In this document: positions 44,301-52,623 of the stretch, in pieces
How the letters are laid out: every line of letters begins with the position of its first letter
Numbering within the stretch: the stretch's first letter is position 1
Assembly: GCF_043195125.1 (NCBI RefSeq)
Contig: NZ_JBAFWR010000004.1
DNA length: 64,000 nt
Reading direction: 5' to 3' (one strand)
Origin: NCEH01 sp043195125
Lineage (GTDB): Bacteria > Pseudomonadota > Alphaproteobacteria > Rhizobiales > Xanthobacteraceae
Notes under the pieces: model-generated
Told to the model about the DNA's origin: nothing
Seen by the model: only the letters and a program-made list of their open reading frames with translations
Databases searched by the model: none
Position numbers and translations under genes: made by a program

Positions 44301-44597
44301 GCCGAGGTCGAAGGTGACCGAGATGGAGAAGCGGCCGTCAGCGGACGAATTGGAGGAGACATAGAGCATGCCCTCCACGCCGTTGATCTGCTGCTCGATG
44401 GGCGTCACCACGGTCTCGGCCACCACCTCGGCGCTGGCGCCGGGATATTGGCCGGTCACGGTGATCACCGGAGGCGCGATTTCGGGATATTGGGCAACCG
44501 GCAGGCGCAGGTAGGACACCGCACCCAGGATCAGCACGACCACCGAAACGACGGACGCGAAAATCGGTCGGTCGATAAAGAAATGGGAGAAGCGCAT
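41391..44597 (-). CDS. RND multidrug efflux transporter, HAE1 (AcrB/MexB) family
   Basis: 1068 residues. N-terminal MRFSHFFIDRPIFASVVSVVVLILGAVSYLRLPVAQYPEIAPP, proton-relay Asp pair in GIVVDDAIVVVENVERN, second-half Lys in GLAAKNAILIVEFAKQ, and PLVWAIGAGAELRQALGTAVFSGM near the end. Inner-membrane drug/proton antiporter that needs the adjacent periplasmic adaptor and an outer-membrane channel. No OprM/TolC gene is here, so a distant TolC is presumed. The forward strand also keeps a frame of more than 1,300 codons open opposite this gene; I regard it as a G+C artefact. Confidence 0.96.
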   Translation of the reverse strand: MRFSHFFIDRPIFASVVSVVVLILGAVSYLRLPVAQYPEIAPPVITVTGQYPGASAEVVAETVVTPIEQQINGVEGMLYVSSNSSADGRFSISVTFDLGTNLDIAQVQVQNRVAIAQPRLPQEVQQIGIVTAKSSPDLMLVVSLYSPDGSRDPLFISNVANVQIKDVLSRIDGVGSITVFGARDYAMQVWLDPARLQELNLTAGDVVTALQAQNVQVASGVLNQPPVPEQRAFQIAVRTLGRLSDPTQFGNVVIKQTNTALVRLKDVARVEITAQDYSSTSFLDRDVAISLGVFQRPGSNALSTGNAVVAKMAELGKDLPSGLKYAIYYNPTEFIQQSVEAVIHTIGEAVVLVVLVVILFLQTWRAAIIPILAIPISLVGTFFVMTLFGFSLNNLSLFGLVLAIGIVVDDAIVVVENVERNIEAGLSPRDAAYKTMDEVGGALVAISLVLSAVFIPTAFITGISGQFYRQFALTIAGSTLISLLVSLTLSPAMCALLLRPHAHEDAPVAWYARPLVGFFRIFNRMFEGLGNGYAWMTRRLVRIVALVLIVYVGIVGFGGYLFVTTPQGFIPQQDRGYLIVAVQLPPGASMQRTEAVMKAAADQVIGTPGVGHIINIAGFSGATFTNAPNAGAMFVILEPFSQRGGDPTRTATAVQGQLFRKLASIQEALLIVVQPPPVNGIGNAGGFRMMVEDRVGAGYPALQGAVYAMMGAAAKTPGLMQVYSLFETSTPQMYLDIDRSKAQLLQVDVGNVFAALQTYIGSSYVNDFNLFSRTFRVQVQADAPYRLDPKDILAIRVRNAAGDTVPLGSFTTISDISGPYRVPRYNLYPAAELDGSPAPGYSQGQAMDIMQKLAAQVLPQGFSYEWTALAYQQQRAGNTAIFAFALGVVFVFLVLAAQYESLTLPLAVILIVPMCLVAALLGVILRGQDNNILTQVGFIVLIGLAAKNAILIVEFAKQLEDQGHGRQEAAVEAARLRLRPIVMTSLAFILGVVPLVWAIGAGAELRQALGTAVFSGMIGVTLFGLIFTPVFYVTARWLAALGRKPVKDGSGDHPAGPHPTGDHPAPAE

Positions 44598-44609
44598 GGG
44601 GTCTTCTCC

Positions 44610-45800
44610 TCACTTCGCCGTGGCGGTGCTTGAACCTGAATTCGCAGCTGCAGGCGCGGCGCCGGTCGGGGCAGGCGCTTCCTGCGGCGTGACCTTCACG
44701 CCCGGACGCACACGCATCAGCCCATTCACCACCACCAGATCCTCAGGCGCGAGGCCGGACTTGATCACCCGCGCATTGCCCTCCAGCTGGCCGATCACCA
44801 CGAACTTCTGCTGGATCACATTGTCGGGGCCGACCACGTACACGAACTTGCGCAACTGCTCGCTGCCGATGGCCGAGTCGGGCACCGTGAGCGCCTGATA
44901 GGGCGCGGAGGCGGGCAGCTGGATGCGCGCGAACATGCCGGGACGGAACAGGTCGTTCTTATTCTCGAACAAGGCGCGGCCGCGGATCGTGCCCGTGGCG
45001 CGATCGACCACGTTGTTCAGGAAGTCCATCTTGCCGACATGCACGAAGCTCTTGTCGTCAATCAGCTTCAGCTTTACCGGCCCGCCGGTCAGCTCTTTGC
45101 CGTCGTTGAGGCGCTGGTAGCGCAGCAGCGAGGCCTCATCGAAGGTGAATTCGAAGCGGATCGGGTCGGTGGACACGATGATCGCCAGCAGCGTGGGCGA
45201 GGCGCCAGCGCCGCCGAGCACGTAATTACCCACCGACACGCGGCGATCGCCGATACGGCCCGCGACCGGCGCGCGCAGCTCGGTGAACTCCAGATCGAGC
45301 TTGGCCGAGGCAACGGCCGCTTCCTGCGCCTGCACGGTGGCGGCGGCGGTGCGCTCGGTCTGGGTGCGCTGGTCGAACGCCTGCTTGGAGATGGCGTTGG
45401 AATTCTTGTCCTGCAGCAGCGTGCGGGCGCGTTCCAGGTCGCCGGTGGCGAAATCCTGATTGGCCTTCGCCACCGCCAGGTTCGCCTGCGCAGAATCGAG
45501 CGCGATCTTGAACGGCCGCTGGTCGATGGTGAACAGGAGGTCGCCCTCCTTCACCAACTGACCGTCGGTAAAGTGGATCTGGGAGAGATAGCCCGAGACC
45601 CGCGCATGCACATTCACTTCATTGATCGCAACGAAGCGCCCGACATATTCGTCATAATCGGTGATGGTCTGGCTCTTGGCCTTCGCGACCGTCACGGCCG
45701 GCGGCGGTGGCGCGGCCTGCTGCTGCGGCTGGCTGCACCCCGCGAGAACAAAACCGGCAGAAAGAAGAGCGGCGAGCGGAAGGCGGGCCGATACGGACAT
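44610..45800 (-). CDS. RND efflux periplasmic adaptor lipoprotein
   Basis: 396 residues. Lipobox in SAGFVLAGC gives a lipid anchor near residue 22. Then come the barrel-sandwich (YDEYVGRFVAINEVNVHARVSGYLSQIHFTDGQLVKEGDLLFTID), the alpha-hairpin (about 110-175) and the membrane-proximal domains. Adaptor of the adjacent RND pump, 12 bases downstream. The start at 45800 fits the lipoprotein signal. A 14-bp palindrome (45928-45941) lies about 130 bases upstream. No regulator gene is adjacent. Confidence 0.94.
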   Translation of the reverse strand: MSVSARLPLAALLSAGFVLAGCSQPQQQAAPPPPAVTVAKAKSQTITDYDEYVGRFVAINEVNVHARVSGYLSQIHFTDGQLVKEGDLLFTIDQRPFKIALDSAQANLAVAKANQDFATGDLERARTLLQDKNSNAISKQAFDQRTQTERTAAATVQAQEAAVASAKLDLEFTELRAPVAGRIGDRRVSVGNYVLGGAGASPTLLAIIVSTDPIRFEFTFDEASLLRYQRLNDGKELTGGPVKLKLIDDKSFVHVGKMDFLNNVVDRATGTIRGRALFENKNDLFRPGMFARIQLPASAPYQALTVPDSAIGSEQLRKFVYVVGPDNVIQQKFVVIGQLEGNARVIKSGLAPEDLVVVNGLMRVRPGVKVTPQEAPAPTGAAPAAANSGSSTATAK

Positions 45801-45927
45801 GAAAATCTGCTCCGACAGGCACCGCACGCGGCGCCTCTTGATTGTCAGGGTAACGGGCGGCGCCTTCCGCAATCGACGAGCCACGTCACCAGCGAAGGTC
45901 GAATAGCACAGCAATGTGCGATGCAAA

Positions 45928-45941
45928 ACGCTTTAAAGCGT
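45928..45941. repeat. 14-bp perfect palindrome at murJ end / RND operon upstream
   Basis: ACGCTTTAAAGCGT touches the murJ stop codon and is followed on the reverse strand by TTTTG. It could be a weak murJ terminator or an operator for the RND pair. The sequence does not decide. Confidence 0.4.
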
Positions 45942-47509
45942 CAATCGGCCCGTCTGGGGGCCTCCAACGCGCCAGCCGCGCGCCTCCGGGCCAAACCCTG
46001 CAGGAACTTGCGACCCAGCATTGCCCAAACGGAAAGCGCGTAGGCGAGCCCCCCTGCGCCCACCACCAGCACAAAGATCACTTCCTCGCGAGCGAAGGTG
46101 AAGCCCGCCGTGAGCTTTGCCGCCAGGGGACCCGCGCCCAGTAGCACCGCCGCCAGCACCAAGCCGCATACCGCAAGCCGAACCAGATTGCCGGGCAAGG
46201 TTCCATCGCCCACGGGCAGGTCCCGCCGGCGGGCGAACCAGATTAGCAGACCGAGATTGATCCAGCCGCCAAGCGCGGTCGCGAGGGCGAGGCCCACCTG
46301 CGCCAGCGTGCCCATGAGGGCGAACTTCAGCGCCACATTGATGGCGACCGCCAGCAAGGCCGCCTTCATTGGCGTCGCCGTGTCGCCACGCGCATGGAAC
46401 GGGGCGATGAAGGCGCGCACCACGACGAACGCGAGGAGGCCGATGCCGTAGGCCTGCAATGTGGCGGCCGCTTCCGCCGCATCGCCGCGTGTGAACGCGC
46501 CGCGCGCGAACAGCGCCCGCATGGTCAGATCGGGAATCAGCAGCGCCGCCACCACGAACGGCATCGCCAGAAGAACCGCCAATTCGATGGAGCGGGCCTG
46601 CGCGTGGGCGGCGCCCGCATCATCGCCGCCGGCAAGCCGGCGCGACATCTCAGGCAGCAGCACCGTGCCGATGGCGATACCCACCACGCCGATCGGCAAT
46701 TGATTGATGCGATCCGCATAATAAAGCGCAGACAGCGCGCCGGTGGGCAGGAAGGTGGCGATGATCGTATCGGCGAACAAGGCGATCTGAACCCCGGCAG
46801 ACCCGATGATGGCGGGGCCGAGGCCCTTGAGGAACTGCCGCGTGCCCGGATCAAGACGCGGTCGCCCGAACCGCAGGCCGATGCCCGTGCGCTCGGCATC
46901 CCAGCCCACCAGCATCACCTGCCCGATGCCGGAGAGCAGCACGCCCCAGGCCGCCGCATGCCCGGCGGTGGGAAAGGCCGCCGCGCTCAGCAGCGTGCCG
47001 ACCATGCACACATTCAGCAGGATGGGCGACGCCGCCGCCATGGCGAAGCGATCGGAGGCATTGAGCGCGCCGGAGATCAGCGTCGCCACCGAGATCAGCG
47101 CCAGATAGGGAAAGGTGATGCGCGTCAGCGTGATGGCGAGCGCGAACCGCTCCGGATCATCGGCAAGGCCAGGGGCGAGCAGGCCGACGAATTGCGGCGT
47201 GAAGGCGAGTGCTCCCGCCAATAGCACGCCATGGACCAGGGCCATGGCGGTGAGGATCTCATCGGCGAAGGCGCGCGCGCTGGCCACCCCGCCCTGTTCC
47301 TTCAGCCGGGCATAGGTGGGCACGAAGGCGGCGTTGAACGCGCCCTCTGCGAAGATGGCGCGGAAATGGTTGGGCAGACGAAACGCGACGAGGAATGCGT
47401 CCGCCACCGGCCCCGCGCCCAGCACGGCGGCCATCACCACATCACGCACGAAACCGGCGAGCCGCGAGAGCAGCGTCAGCCCGCCGACGGAAAGGATGTT
47501 GCGGAACAT
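45941..47509 (-). CDS. murJ: Lipid II flippase MurJ (MviN)
   Basis: 522 residues, polytopic MOP-superfamily protein. N-terminal MFRNILSVGGLTLLSRLAGFVRDVVMAAVLGAGPVADAFLVAFRLPNHFRAIFAEGAFNAAFVPTY is highly diagnostic, with GQVMLVGW-like and LYYADRINQLPIGVVGIAIGTVLLPEMSRRLA later. Flips lipid II across the inner membrane for peptidoglycan synthesis. Essential in most bacteria. Single gene, about 150 bases downstream of the aminotransferase gene in transcription order. Confidence 0.96.
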   Translation of the reverse strand: MFRNILSVGGLTLLSRLAGFVRDVVMAAVLGAGPVADAFLVAFRLPNHFRAIFAEGAFNAAFVPTYARLKEQGGVASARAFADEILTAMALVHGVLLAGALAFTPQFVGLLAPGLADDPERFALAITLTRITFPYLALISVATLISGALNASDRFAMAAASPILLNVCMVGTLLSAAAFPTAGHAAAWGVLLSGIGQVMLVGWDAERTGIGLRFGRPRLDPGTRQFLKGLGPAIIGSAGVQIALFADTIIATFLPTGALSALYYADRINQLPIGVVGIAIGTVLLPEMSRRLAGGDDAGAAHAQARSIELAVLLAMPFVVAALLIPDLTMRALFARGAFTRGDAAEAAATLQAYGIGLLAFVVVRAFIAPFHARGDTATPMKAALLAVAINVALKFALMGTLAQVGLALATALGGWINLGLLIWFARRRDLPVGDGTLPGNLVRLAVCGLVLAAVLLGAGPLAAKLTAGFTFAREEVIFVLVVGAGGLAYALSVWAMLGRKFLQGLARRRAAGALEAPRRAD

Positions 47510-47655
47510 GAACCGGCTTTTCGTGACAGACGGACGGATGCGCGCGAAACGCGCCGGGGCAGCCCGGCGCGCCGAATCGTGTGCGCAGCATAAGCGAAAG
47601 CCACCCGCTCCCCCAAAGGCATGGACCCGGGGACCAGCGCCGCAAGGACCGCCTG

Positions 47656-48810
47656 CTAGTCGGCGAGTGCCCGGCGCACGGCGGCGATGATGCGATCCTG
47701 CGTCGCCTCATCCAGGTAAGCGTGCATCGGCAGGCTGATGACCTCCTCGCACAGCGCTTCCGCCACGGGCAGAATCGCCGCCGCGGCCGGATAGGCGCCA
47801 TAGGCCGGCTGGAGATGCATGGGAATGCGATAATAGACGGCGGTGGGAATGCCTTCCGCCTTCAGCGCATCGGCGAGCGCGTCGCGGCGGCCGGGAGCGA
47901 GCCGGATGGTGTATTGCGCCCACACCGACGTCGCGCGCGGATCGACGAACGGCACCGCCGCCACATCGGCAAGCAGCGCGTTGTAGCGCGCGGCCACCTT
48001 TTCGCGCGCCGCGATCTCGTCCTCGAAGATCGCGAGCTTTTCCAGCAGCACCGCAGCCTGGATGGTATCGAGCCGCGCCGTCATGCCGATGCGCACGTTC
48101 TGGTATTTGTCGACGCCCTGCCCGTGCTCGCGCACGCTCTTGAGCACGGTGACGAGATCCGCGTCATCGGTGAAGATCGCGCCGCCATCGCCGTAGCAGC
48201 CGAGCGGCTTGGCGGGAAAGAAGGAGGTGGCGGCGGCATCGCCGATGCTGCCGGTGCGCTTGTTGTTCCAGGTGCCGCCGAAGCCCTGGGCCGTATCGGC
48301 CAGCACCTTGAGACCATGCCGCTCGGCGATGGGCAGGATCGCATCGTAATCCGCCGGCTGGCCGAACAGGTCCACCGGGATCACCACCTTAGGGATCAGG
48401 CCGTATTCCTTCGCCGTCGCGATGGCCAGTTCCAGGCTCTCCGGGTCCATGTTGAAGGTGTCGTCCTTCACGTCCACGAACACCGGCGTCGCCCCGACCC
48501 ACGGAACCACTTCGGCCGTCGCGCAGAAGGTGAAGGCCGGGCAGAACACGGCATCGCCCGCCTTCACGTCCCAGGCCATCAGCAGCAGAGCCAAGGCATC
48601 GGTGCCGCTGGAGCAGGCGACGGCATATTTCGAGCCGGCGAACGCGGCGAGCCGCTCCTCCAGCAGGGACACTTCGGGGCCATTGATGAAGCGGCAGGAA
48701 TTCAGCACGCCTTGGACGGCCTGATCGATCTTCGTGCCGATGCGCTGGCGCTGGGCCGCGAGGTCAATGAATGGGATCGGTGCCATCTGTGCCTTCACAT
48801 GAGATGTCAT
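47656..48810 (-). CDS. DegT/DnrJ/EryC1/StrS aminotransferase (WbpE-like)
   Basis: 384 residues. PLP enzyme that adds an amino group to a keto-sugar nucleotide. Seen are PFIDLAAQRQRIGTKIDQAV, ACSSGTDALALLLMA, the cofactor Asp region DTAQGFGG and the Schiff-base Lys in SFFPAKPLGCYGDGGAI. EHGQGVDKYQNVRIGMTARLDTIQAAVLLEKL is typical of WbpE/WlbC. The gene lies 23 bases after a Gfo/Idh/MocA dehydrogenase gene. Together they match the oxidation and transamination steps of a 3-amino-uronate sugar pathway (UDP-GlcNAc3NA type). This is inference from the pair. Confidence 0.9.
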   Translation of the reverse strand: MTSHVKAQMAPIPFIDLAAQRQRIGTKIDQAVQGVLNSCRFINGPEVSLLEERLAAFAGSKYAVACSSGTDALALLLMAWDVKAGDAVFCPAFTFCATAEVVPWVGATPVFVDVKDDTFNMDPESLELAIATAKEYGLIPKVVIPVDLFGQPADYDAILPIAERHGLKVLADTAQGFGGTWNNKRTGSIGDAAATSFFPAKPLGCYGDGGAIFTDDADLVTVLKSVREHGQGVDKYQNVRIGMTARLDTIQAAVLLEKLAIFEDEIAAREKVAARYNALLADVAAVPFVDPRATSVWAQYTIRLAPGRRDALADALKAEGIPTAVYYRIPMHLQPAYGAYPAAAAILPVAEALCEEVISLPMHAYLDEATQDRIIAAVRRALAD

Positions 48811-48833
48811 GATAAGTCCTTGAAGGGGGCCAT

Positions 48834-49826
48834 TCAGCCTGCGGCTCGAAGGCGGGCGGTGCGCGCCTTCGCTTCGGCGCGCTCGCTGAGGCAGGCAATG
48901 GCGATTTCCAGGCTCGCGACACCTTCTTCGCCGGTGACCGGCGGCGGATTGCCGGTGCGCACCGCCTGGAGGAAATTCTCCAGCTCCGTGCGCAGCGGCT
49001 CGGAATAGGCCACCGGCAGGTGGCGCATGGAATAGGCGCCGTCCGGCCGATAGTCGAAGCATTCGGTGACCTGGCGGGTCAGCAGATCGCCGATCACGTA
49101 TTTCTTGCGGGTCGCCACATGCACCGTGCGCGCCTTGAAGGGCGTCAGCCAATTGGTGTTGATGTGCGCCAGCACGCCCGAGGCGGTGCGGAACTGCAGC
49201 AGCGCGATATCCTCGCGCTCGGCCATGGCGCTGGAGGTCTGCGGCTGCAATTCGACGATGTCCGATTCGGTGAACCAGCGGATCAGGTCGATGTCATGCA
49301 CCGCGAGATCGATGACCACGCCTACATTGGACATGCGCGGCGGGAACGGTCCCACCCGCGTGATGGCGATGGAGAGCAGGTCCTCGCCGCGGATGGCTTC
49401 CTTCACCGTCTGAACAGCGGGATTGAAGCGCTCCACATGGCCGACCATCAGCGTCACGCCCCGCGCGCGCGCCGCGGCGATGATCTCGCGGCCCTGTTCG
49501 GCGGTGGAGGCGACCGGCTTTTCCACCAGTACCGAGGTGCCGGCATTGATGATGTCGAGCGCGATGGGGTGATGCAGATGGGTCGGCGCGGCGACGATGA
49601 TGGCATCGAGACCGAGTTCCAGCAGCGCATGATGATCCGGCACCGCCTGGCAGCCCAGAAAGCCGGCGACGCGGCCGGCCTGCCCGGCGTCGGGATCGGC
49701 GATGGCCACCAGTTCGGCGCCCGGCAATTGGGAAAGGACCCGGGCGTGATTGGAGCCCATGATGCCGATGCCGGTAACGCCGACGCGGATGCGGCGCTGC
49801 CCCAGTGATGCTCTATCCTGAGCCAT
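48834..49826 (-). CDS. Gfo/Idh/MocA oxidoreductase (WbpB/WlbA-like)
   Basis: 330 residues. NAD-binding VGVTGIGIMGSNHARVLSQLPGAELVAIADPD is followed by the EKPVAST motif, VGHVERFNPAVQ, the SNVGVVIDLAVHDIDLIRWF substrate region (catalytic His likely in AVHDIDL) and WLTPFKARTVHVA. The family partner of WbpE-type aminotransferases is a UDP-N-acetyl-glucosaminuronate 3-dehydrogenase. Substrate inferred from the pair. Start at 49826 (MAQDRASLG) has GAGAGG-like purines upstream. Confidence 0.88.
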   Translation of the reverse strand: MAQDRASLGQRRIRVGVTGIGIMGSNHARVLSQLPGAELVAIADPDAGQAGRVAGFLGCQAVPDHHALLELGLDAIIVAAPTHLHHPIALDIINAGTSVLVEKPVASTAEQGREIIAAARARGVTLMVGHVERFNPAVQTVKEAIRGEDLLSIAITRVGPFPPRMSNVGVVIDLAVHDIDLIRWFTESDIVELQPQTSSAMAEREDIALLQFRTASGVLAHINTNWLTPFKARTVHVATRKKYVIGDLLTRQVTECFDYRPDGAYSMRHLPVAYSEPLRTELENFLQAVRTGNPPPVTGEEGVASLEIAIACLSERAEAKARTARLRAAG

Positions 49827-50021
49827 GAGAGGCCTCTTTCTTTGTCGCTTCGTCCGGCTCGTATCACGGGACGGGCGCCGGACGCGAGCCATGCAGGCGC
49901 GATGGAGGCCCTGCGACGTTCAACAATTGCGTCGGCGTATTACCGGATATGCTGCGGTGCGGCAAATATCGCTACGGTAAGGCAATGCTGAAGAGGGCGG
50001 CGACGCGCGGCCTAGAAATGA

Positions 50022-50051
50022 GAAAAAGGGGATACGCAGGCGCGCATCCCC
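50022..50051 (-). terminator. Terminator of the first outer-membrane barrel gene
   Basis: On the reverse strand GGGGAT...ATCCCC closes a stem containing GCGC-GCC-TGCG and is followed by TTTTT. It lies about 25 bases after the stop at 50077. Confidence 0.7.
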
Positions 50052-50076
50052 TCGCATAGTCCGGCGGTCGGACGGG

Positions 50077-50712
50077 TCAGAATTTGTAATTCACACCGAG
50101 CCGCGTGGTGCTGGACGTAAGGCCCGCATCAGCGCCGATATTGTCATACGTCTTCGATCCGAGGTCGGTGTAGAGATACTCGGCCCGTGCCGTCCAATTG
50201 TTGGTCAGCGCATATTCCAGGCCACCGCCGACGGTCCAGCCCACATGGGTATTGGAATCGCTGAAGCCGAAATCGGTGATGGTGTTCTTGCCATAGGCAA
50301 GACCGCCGGTGACGTAGGGCAGGACCCGGTCGAACGCGTAGCCGAGGCGCGCGCGCACCGTGCCGAAATAGTCGAGCTTGCTGGAGAGTCCGTAGGCGCC
50401 GCTGGAGATATCGCCGCCCTGGATATCGGCCTCGACACCCACCAGCACGTTGTTCACGAATTGATAATTGTACCCGACCTGTCCGCCGGCGGACCAACCG
50501 GAGGGATCAAGGCCGTAGAAATCGGCCGCATCCTTCCCCTTACCCCAGCTGTAGCCTGCGTTGCCGCCGATATAGAAACCGGTCCAGGAAAACACAGGCG
50601 GCGCCGAGACCACCGGGGCCTGCGCGGGGGCGGGCCTGCTCAGATCGGCCGCCATCGCGGGGGCTGTGAGCACGGTGCTCAGCAGCGCACCAGACAGAAG
50701 AAGCCATTTCAT
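50077..50712 (-). CDS. Outer-membrane beta-barrel protein (Omp25/Omp31-like), copy 1
   Basis: 211 residues. The signal peptide MKWLLLSGALLSTVLTAPAMA precedes a linker and the barrel. PVFSWTGFYIGGNAGYSWGKG, GWSAGGQVGYNYQF, FGTVRARLGYAFDRVLPYVTGGLAYG, HVGWTVGGGLEYAL, WTARAEYLYTDLG and the terminal Phe strand RLGVNYKF are typical eight-strand barrel features. GAGGTG lies before the ATG at 50712. First of three tandem paralogues on the same strand, each with its own spacer. Confidence 0.94.
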   Translation of the reverse strand: MKWLLLSGALLSTVLTAPAMAADLSRPAPAQAPVVSAPPVFSWTGFYIGGNAGYSWGKGKDAADFYGLDPSGWSAGGQVGYNYQFVNNVLVGVEADIQGGDISSGAYGLSSKLDYFGTVRARLGYAFDRVLPYVTGGLAYGKNTITDFGFSDSNTHVGWTVGGGLEYALTNNWTARAEYLYTDLGSKTYDNIGADAGLTSSTTRLGVNYKF

Positions 50713-50860
50713 AAGACGCACCTCGACACTTACCGTCGGGGAGCAGCATCCGCCTGGAGACGGGCCCGCAGATGGCCGGTGGAAGGCGAAGCCGTGGCAG
50801 GGAGAGGGTCTCTCCGTGGCACCGGCAAGTCAGGCCGGCATTTGATCGCCACTTAAACGA

Positions 50861-50886
50861 AAAAACCCCGGGCTTGCGCCCGGGGC
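50861..50886 (-). terminator. Terminator of the second outer-membrane barrel gene
   Basis: Reverse-strand CCCCGGGC-GCAA-GCCCGGGG followed by TTTTTT: a perfect 8-bp stem with a tetraloop and a six-T tail, 28 bases after the stop. Confidence 0.9.
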
Positions 50887-50914
50887 TCGTAAATCAGCCG
50901 AAACCGATTAGCGA

Positions 50915-51613
50915 TCAGAACTTGTAGTTCACGCCGAGACGGACGGTGTTCACGTCCAGGTCGGTGTTGATCGAACCGAGGGTCGAGGGGATGGAATACG
51001 TGTTGCCCTGGAAGTTGGCATACAGGTATTCGATCTTGGCAGTGATGTTGTTGGTGAAGGCGTATTCCACGCCGCCGCCGATGGTCCAGCCCCAGTTGGT
51101 GGTGGAGGTGTCGACGCCGTAGAAGTTGCCGAAGCTCACGCGCTCCCAAGCAGCACCACCGGTGATGTAGGGCAGCCAACGATCCATGGCATAACCGACG
51201 CGAGCGCGGATCGTGCCGAAGGTCTTGATTTCGGGCTCAACGTTGGAGCCGATGAACGGACCGCTCAGGATCAGGCTGCTGTTGGAGATCGAACCCCACT
51301 GGGCGTCAGCCTCAACACCGAGAACGATGTTGTTGGCGAACTGGTAGTTGTAGCCGATCTGACCACCACCGAGGAAGCCGTTGGCATCGCCACCGCTGTA
51401 GTTGGAATACGGCGCGCCATAGAACGGCGAGACGTTGAACGAATTGCTCGCCCAGCCCCAGCCGACGTTGCCACCGAGGTAGAAGCCGGTCCAGGAGAAG
51501 ACCGGGACGACGGCCACGGCCTTGACGGGATACTTGGTGGCGAGGTCGGCCGCAGAGGCGGCGCCGCCGAGGAGGGCCAGGGCAGAGACCCCGGCGAGAG
51601 CGCGCTTCAACAT
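50915..51613 (-). CDS. Outer-membrane beta-barrel protein (Omp25/Omp31-like), copy 2
   Basis: 232 residues. Signal peptide MLKRALAGVSALALLGGAASA. Barrel strands PVFSWTGFYLGGNVGWGWAS, GFLGGGQIGYNYQF, FGTIRARVGYAMDRWLPYITGGAAWE, NWGWTIGGGVEYAF, ITAKIEYLYANFQG and the terminal RLGVNYKF. Compared with copy 1 it has longer loops rich in Asn and Ser (SNSFNVSPFYGAPYSNYSGGD). Codon use and a strong terminator suggest high expression, but expression is inferred. Start at 51613 was preferred to the ATG five codons upstream. Confidence 0.95.
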   Translation of the reverse strand: MLKRALAGVSALALLGGAASAADLATKYPVKAVAVVPVFSWTGFYLGGNVGWGWASNSFNVSPFYGAPYSNYSGGDANGFLGGGQIGYNYQFANNIVLGVEADAQWGSISNSSLILSGPFIGSNVEPEIKTFGTIRARVGYAMDRWLPYITGGAAWERVSFGNFYGVDTSTTNWGWTIGGGVEYAFTNNITAKIEYLYANFQGNTYSIPSTLGSINTDLDVNTVRLGVNYKF

Positions 51614-51819
51614 TGTTACACCCTTCATTACGATGCGAAACCAGAATGAGCGGACCTTACAGCGAGTCCACCGTCCCGTCTGTCACCCTGGAGCAACACC
51701 GCCCCAAGAAAACGGGGCGACATTGTGACCAGGAGACTACATCAGAACACAATTGGCGATCAAGAGGCAGCAAACCCAAGCTTCCCGCCAATATGGTTCT
51801 AATTTCCCAGCTTAAGATT

Positions 51820-52431
51820 TTAGAAACGATAGTTCACGCCTGCACGCAGAACATTACCGTCATACCCGATCGAGGCCGGCCCGATCAGTGACGAGTAAGT
51901 AGAACTACCAAGATCGACGTAAAGATATTCCGCACGGGCACTCCAGTTACGATCGAGAGCGAATTCTGCACCCGCTCCGATCGTCCAGCCAGAATGTGAC
52001 TGTGAATTACTCAGTCCCGCGACCTCAAACTGCCCCTGGCCGTAAGCGAAGCCCGCTGTCGCGTAGGCCATCACCCGGTCGAATGCGAAACCCAGCCGAG
52101 CCCTTACGGTTCCAAGGTAATCGACGTTAAATGCACCGGCGCTGATGCCGGACCAGTCGAAGTCGGCTTCGATGCCGGCCACGAAAGGCGACCCGGCGAA
52201 TTGAAAATTGTACCCGCCCTGCAGGCCGCCGATGAATCCATCGGGGCTCTGAGACGCGGCGGTTCCCCATCCATATCCCGCGTTCGCGCCGATATAGAAT
52301 CCGGTCCAGGACAATGGCGCGACCGGTGCTGCATAGCCATAACTGCCGTACTGCGCCATGTCGGCGGCGCCTGCGGGTGCCGTCAGGCTGACGCACGCGG
52401 CGGCGGCGGCGGCCAACCAACCTCTGCTCAT
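51820..52431 (-). CDS. Outer-membrane beta-barrel protein (Omp25/Omp31-like), copy 3
   Basis: 203 residues. Signal peptide MSRGWLAAAAAACVSLTAPAGA, then the same barrel outline: PLSWTGFYIGANAGYGWG, GFIGGLQGGYNFQF, LGTVRARLGFAFDRVMAYATAGFAYG, SGWTIGAGAEFAL, WSARAEYLYVDLG and terminal RAGVNYRF. More diverged than copies 1 and 2. It diverges from uvrC across a spacer of about 190 bases. No terminator with a U-run is clear downstream. Confidence 0.93.
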   Translation of the reverse strand: MSRGWLAAAAAACVSLTAPAGAADMAQYGSYGYAAPVAPLSWTGFYIGANAGYGWGTAASQSPDGFIGGLQGGYNFQFAGSPFVAGIEADFDWSGISAGAFNVDYLGTVRARLGFAFDRVMAYATAGFAYGQGQFEVAGLSNSQSHSGWTIGAGAEFALDRNWSARAEYLYVDLGSSTYSSLIGPASIGYDGNVLRAGVNYRF

Positions 52432-52623
52432 CCTACATTCCTCCTGATGACACGGCCGAAGCCGCGTCCTGCAAAAGGCATAAGTCGGAAATGGCAAATG
52501 AAGTCTGGCCAACACCCCGTGTTACCTCACGCATTACCGACTCACGGTGAATAAAGGGTAAATCGACCCGTCGCGCCCACAGGCCCCCTGGCCCCGGCGG
52601 CGGCGAATCCCTACGTTGCAGCC

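Noticed and set aside
40506..44633. Forward open frame of 1,375 codons spanning cobT and the RND pump on the opposite strand
   Set aside because: It lies wholly antisense to two clear genes. Its translation is rich in Arg, His, Asp and Gln with no domain, as expected when a G+C-rich reverse-strand gene lacks stop codons in one opposite frame.
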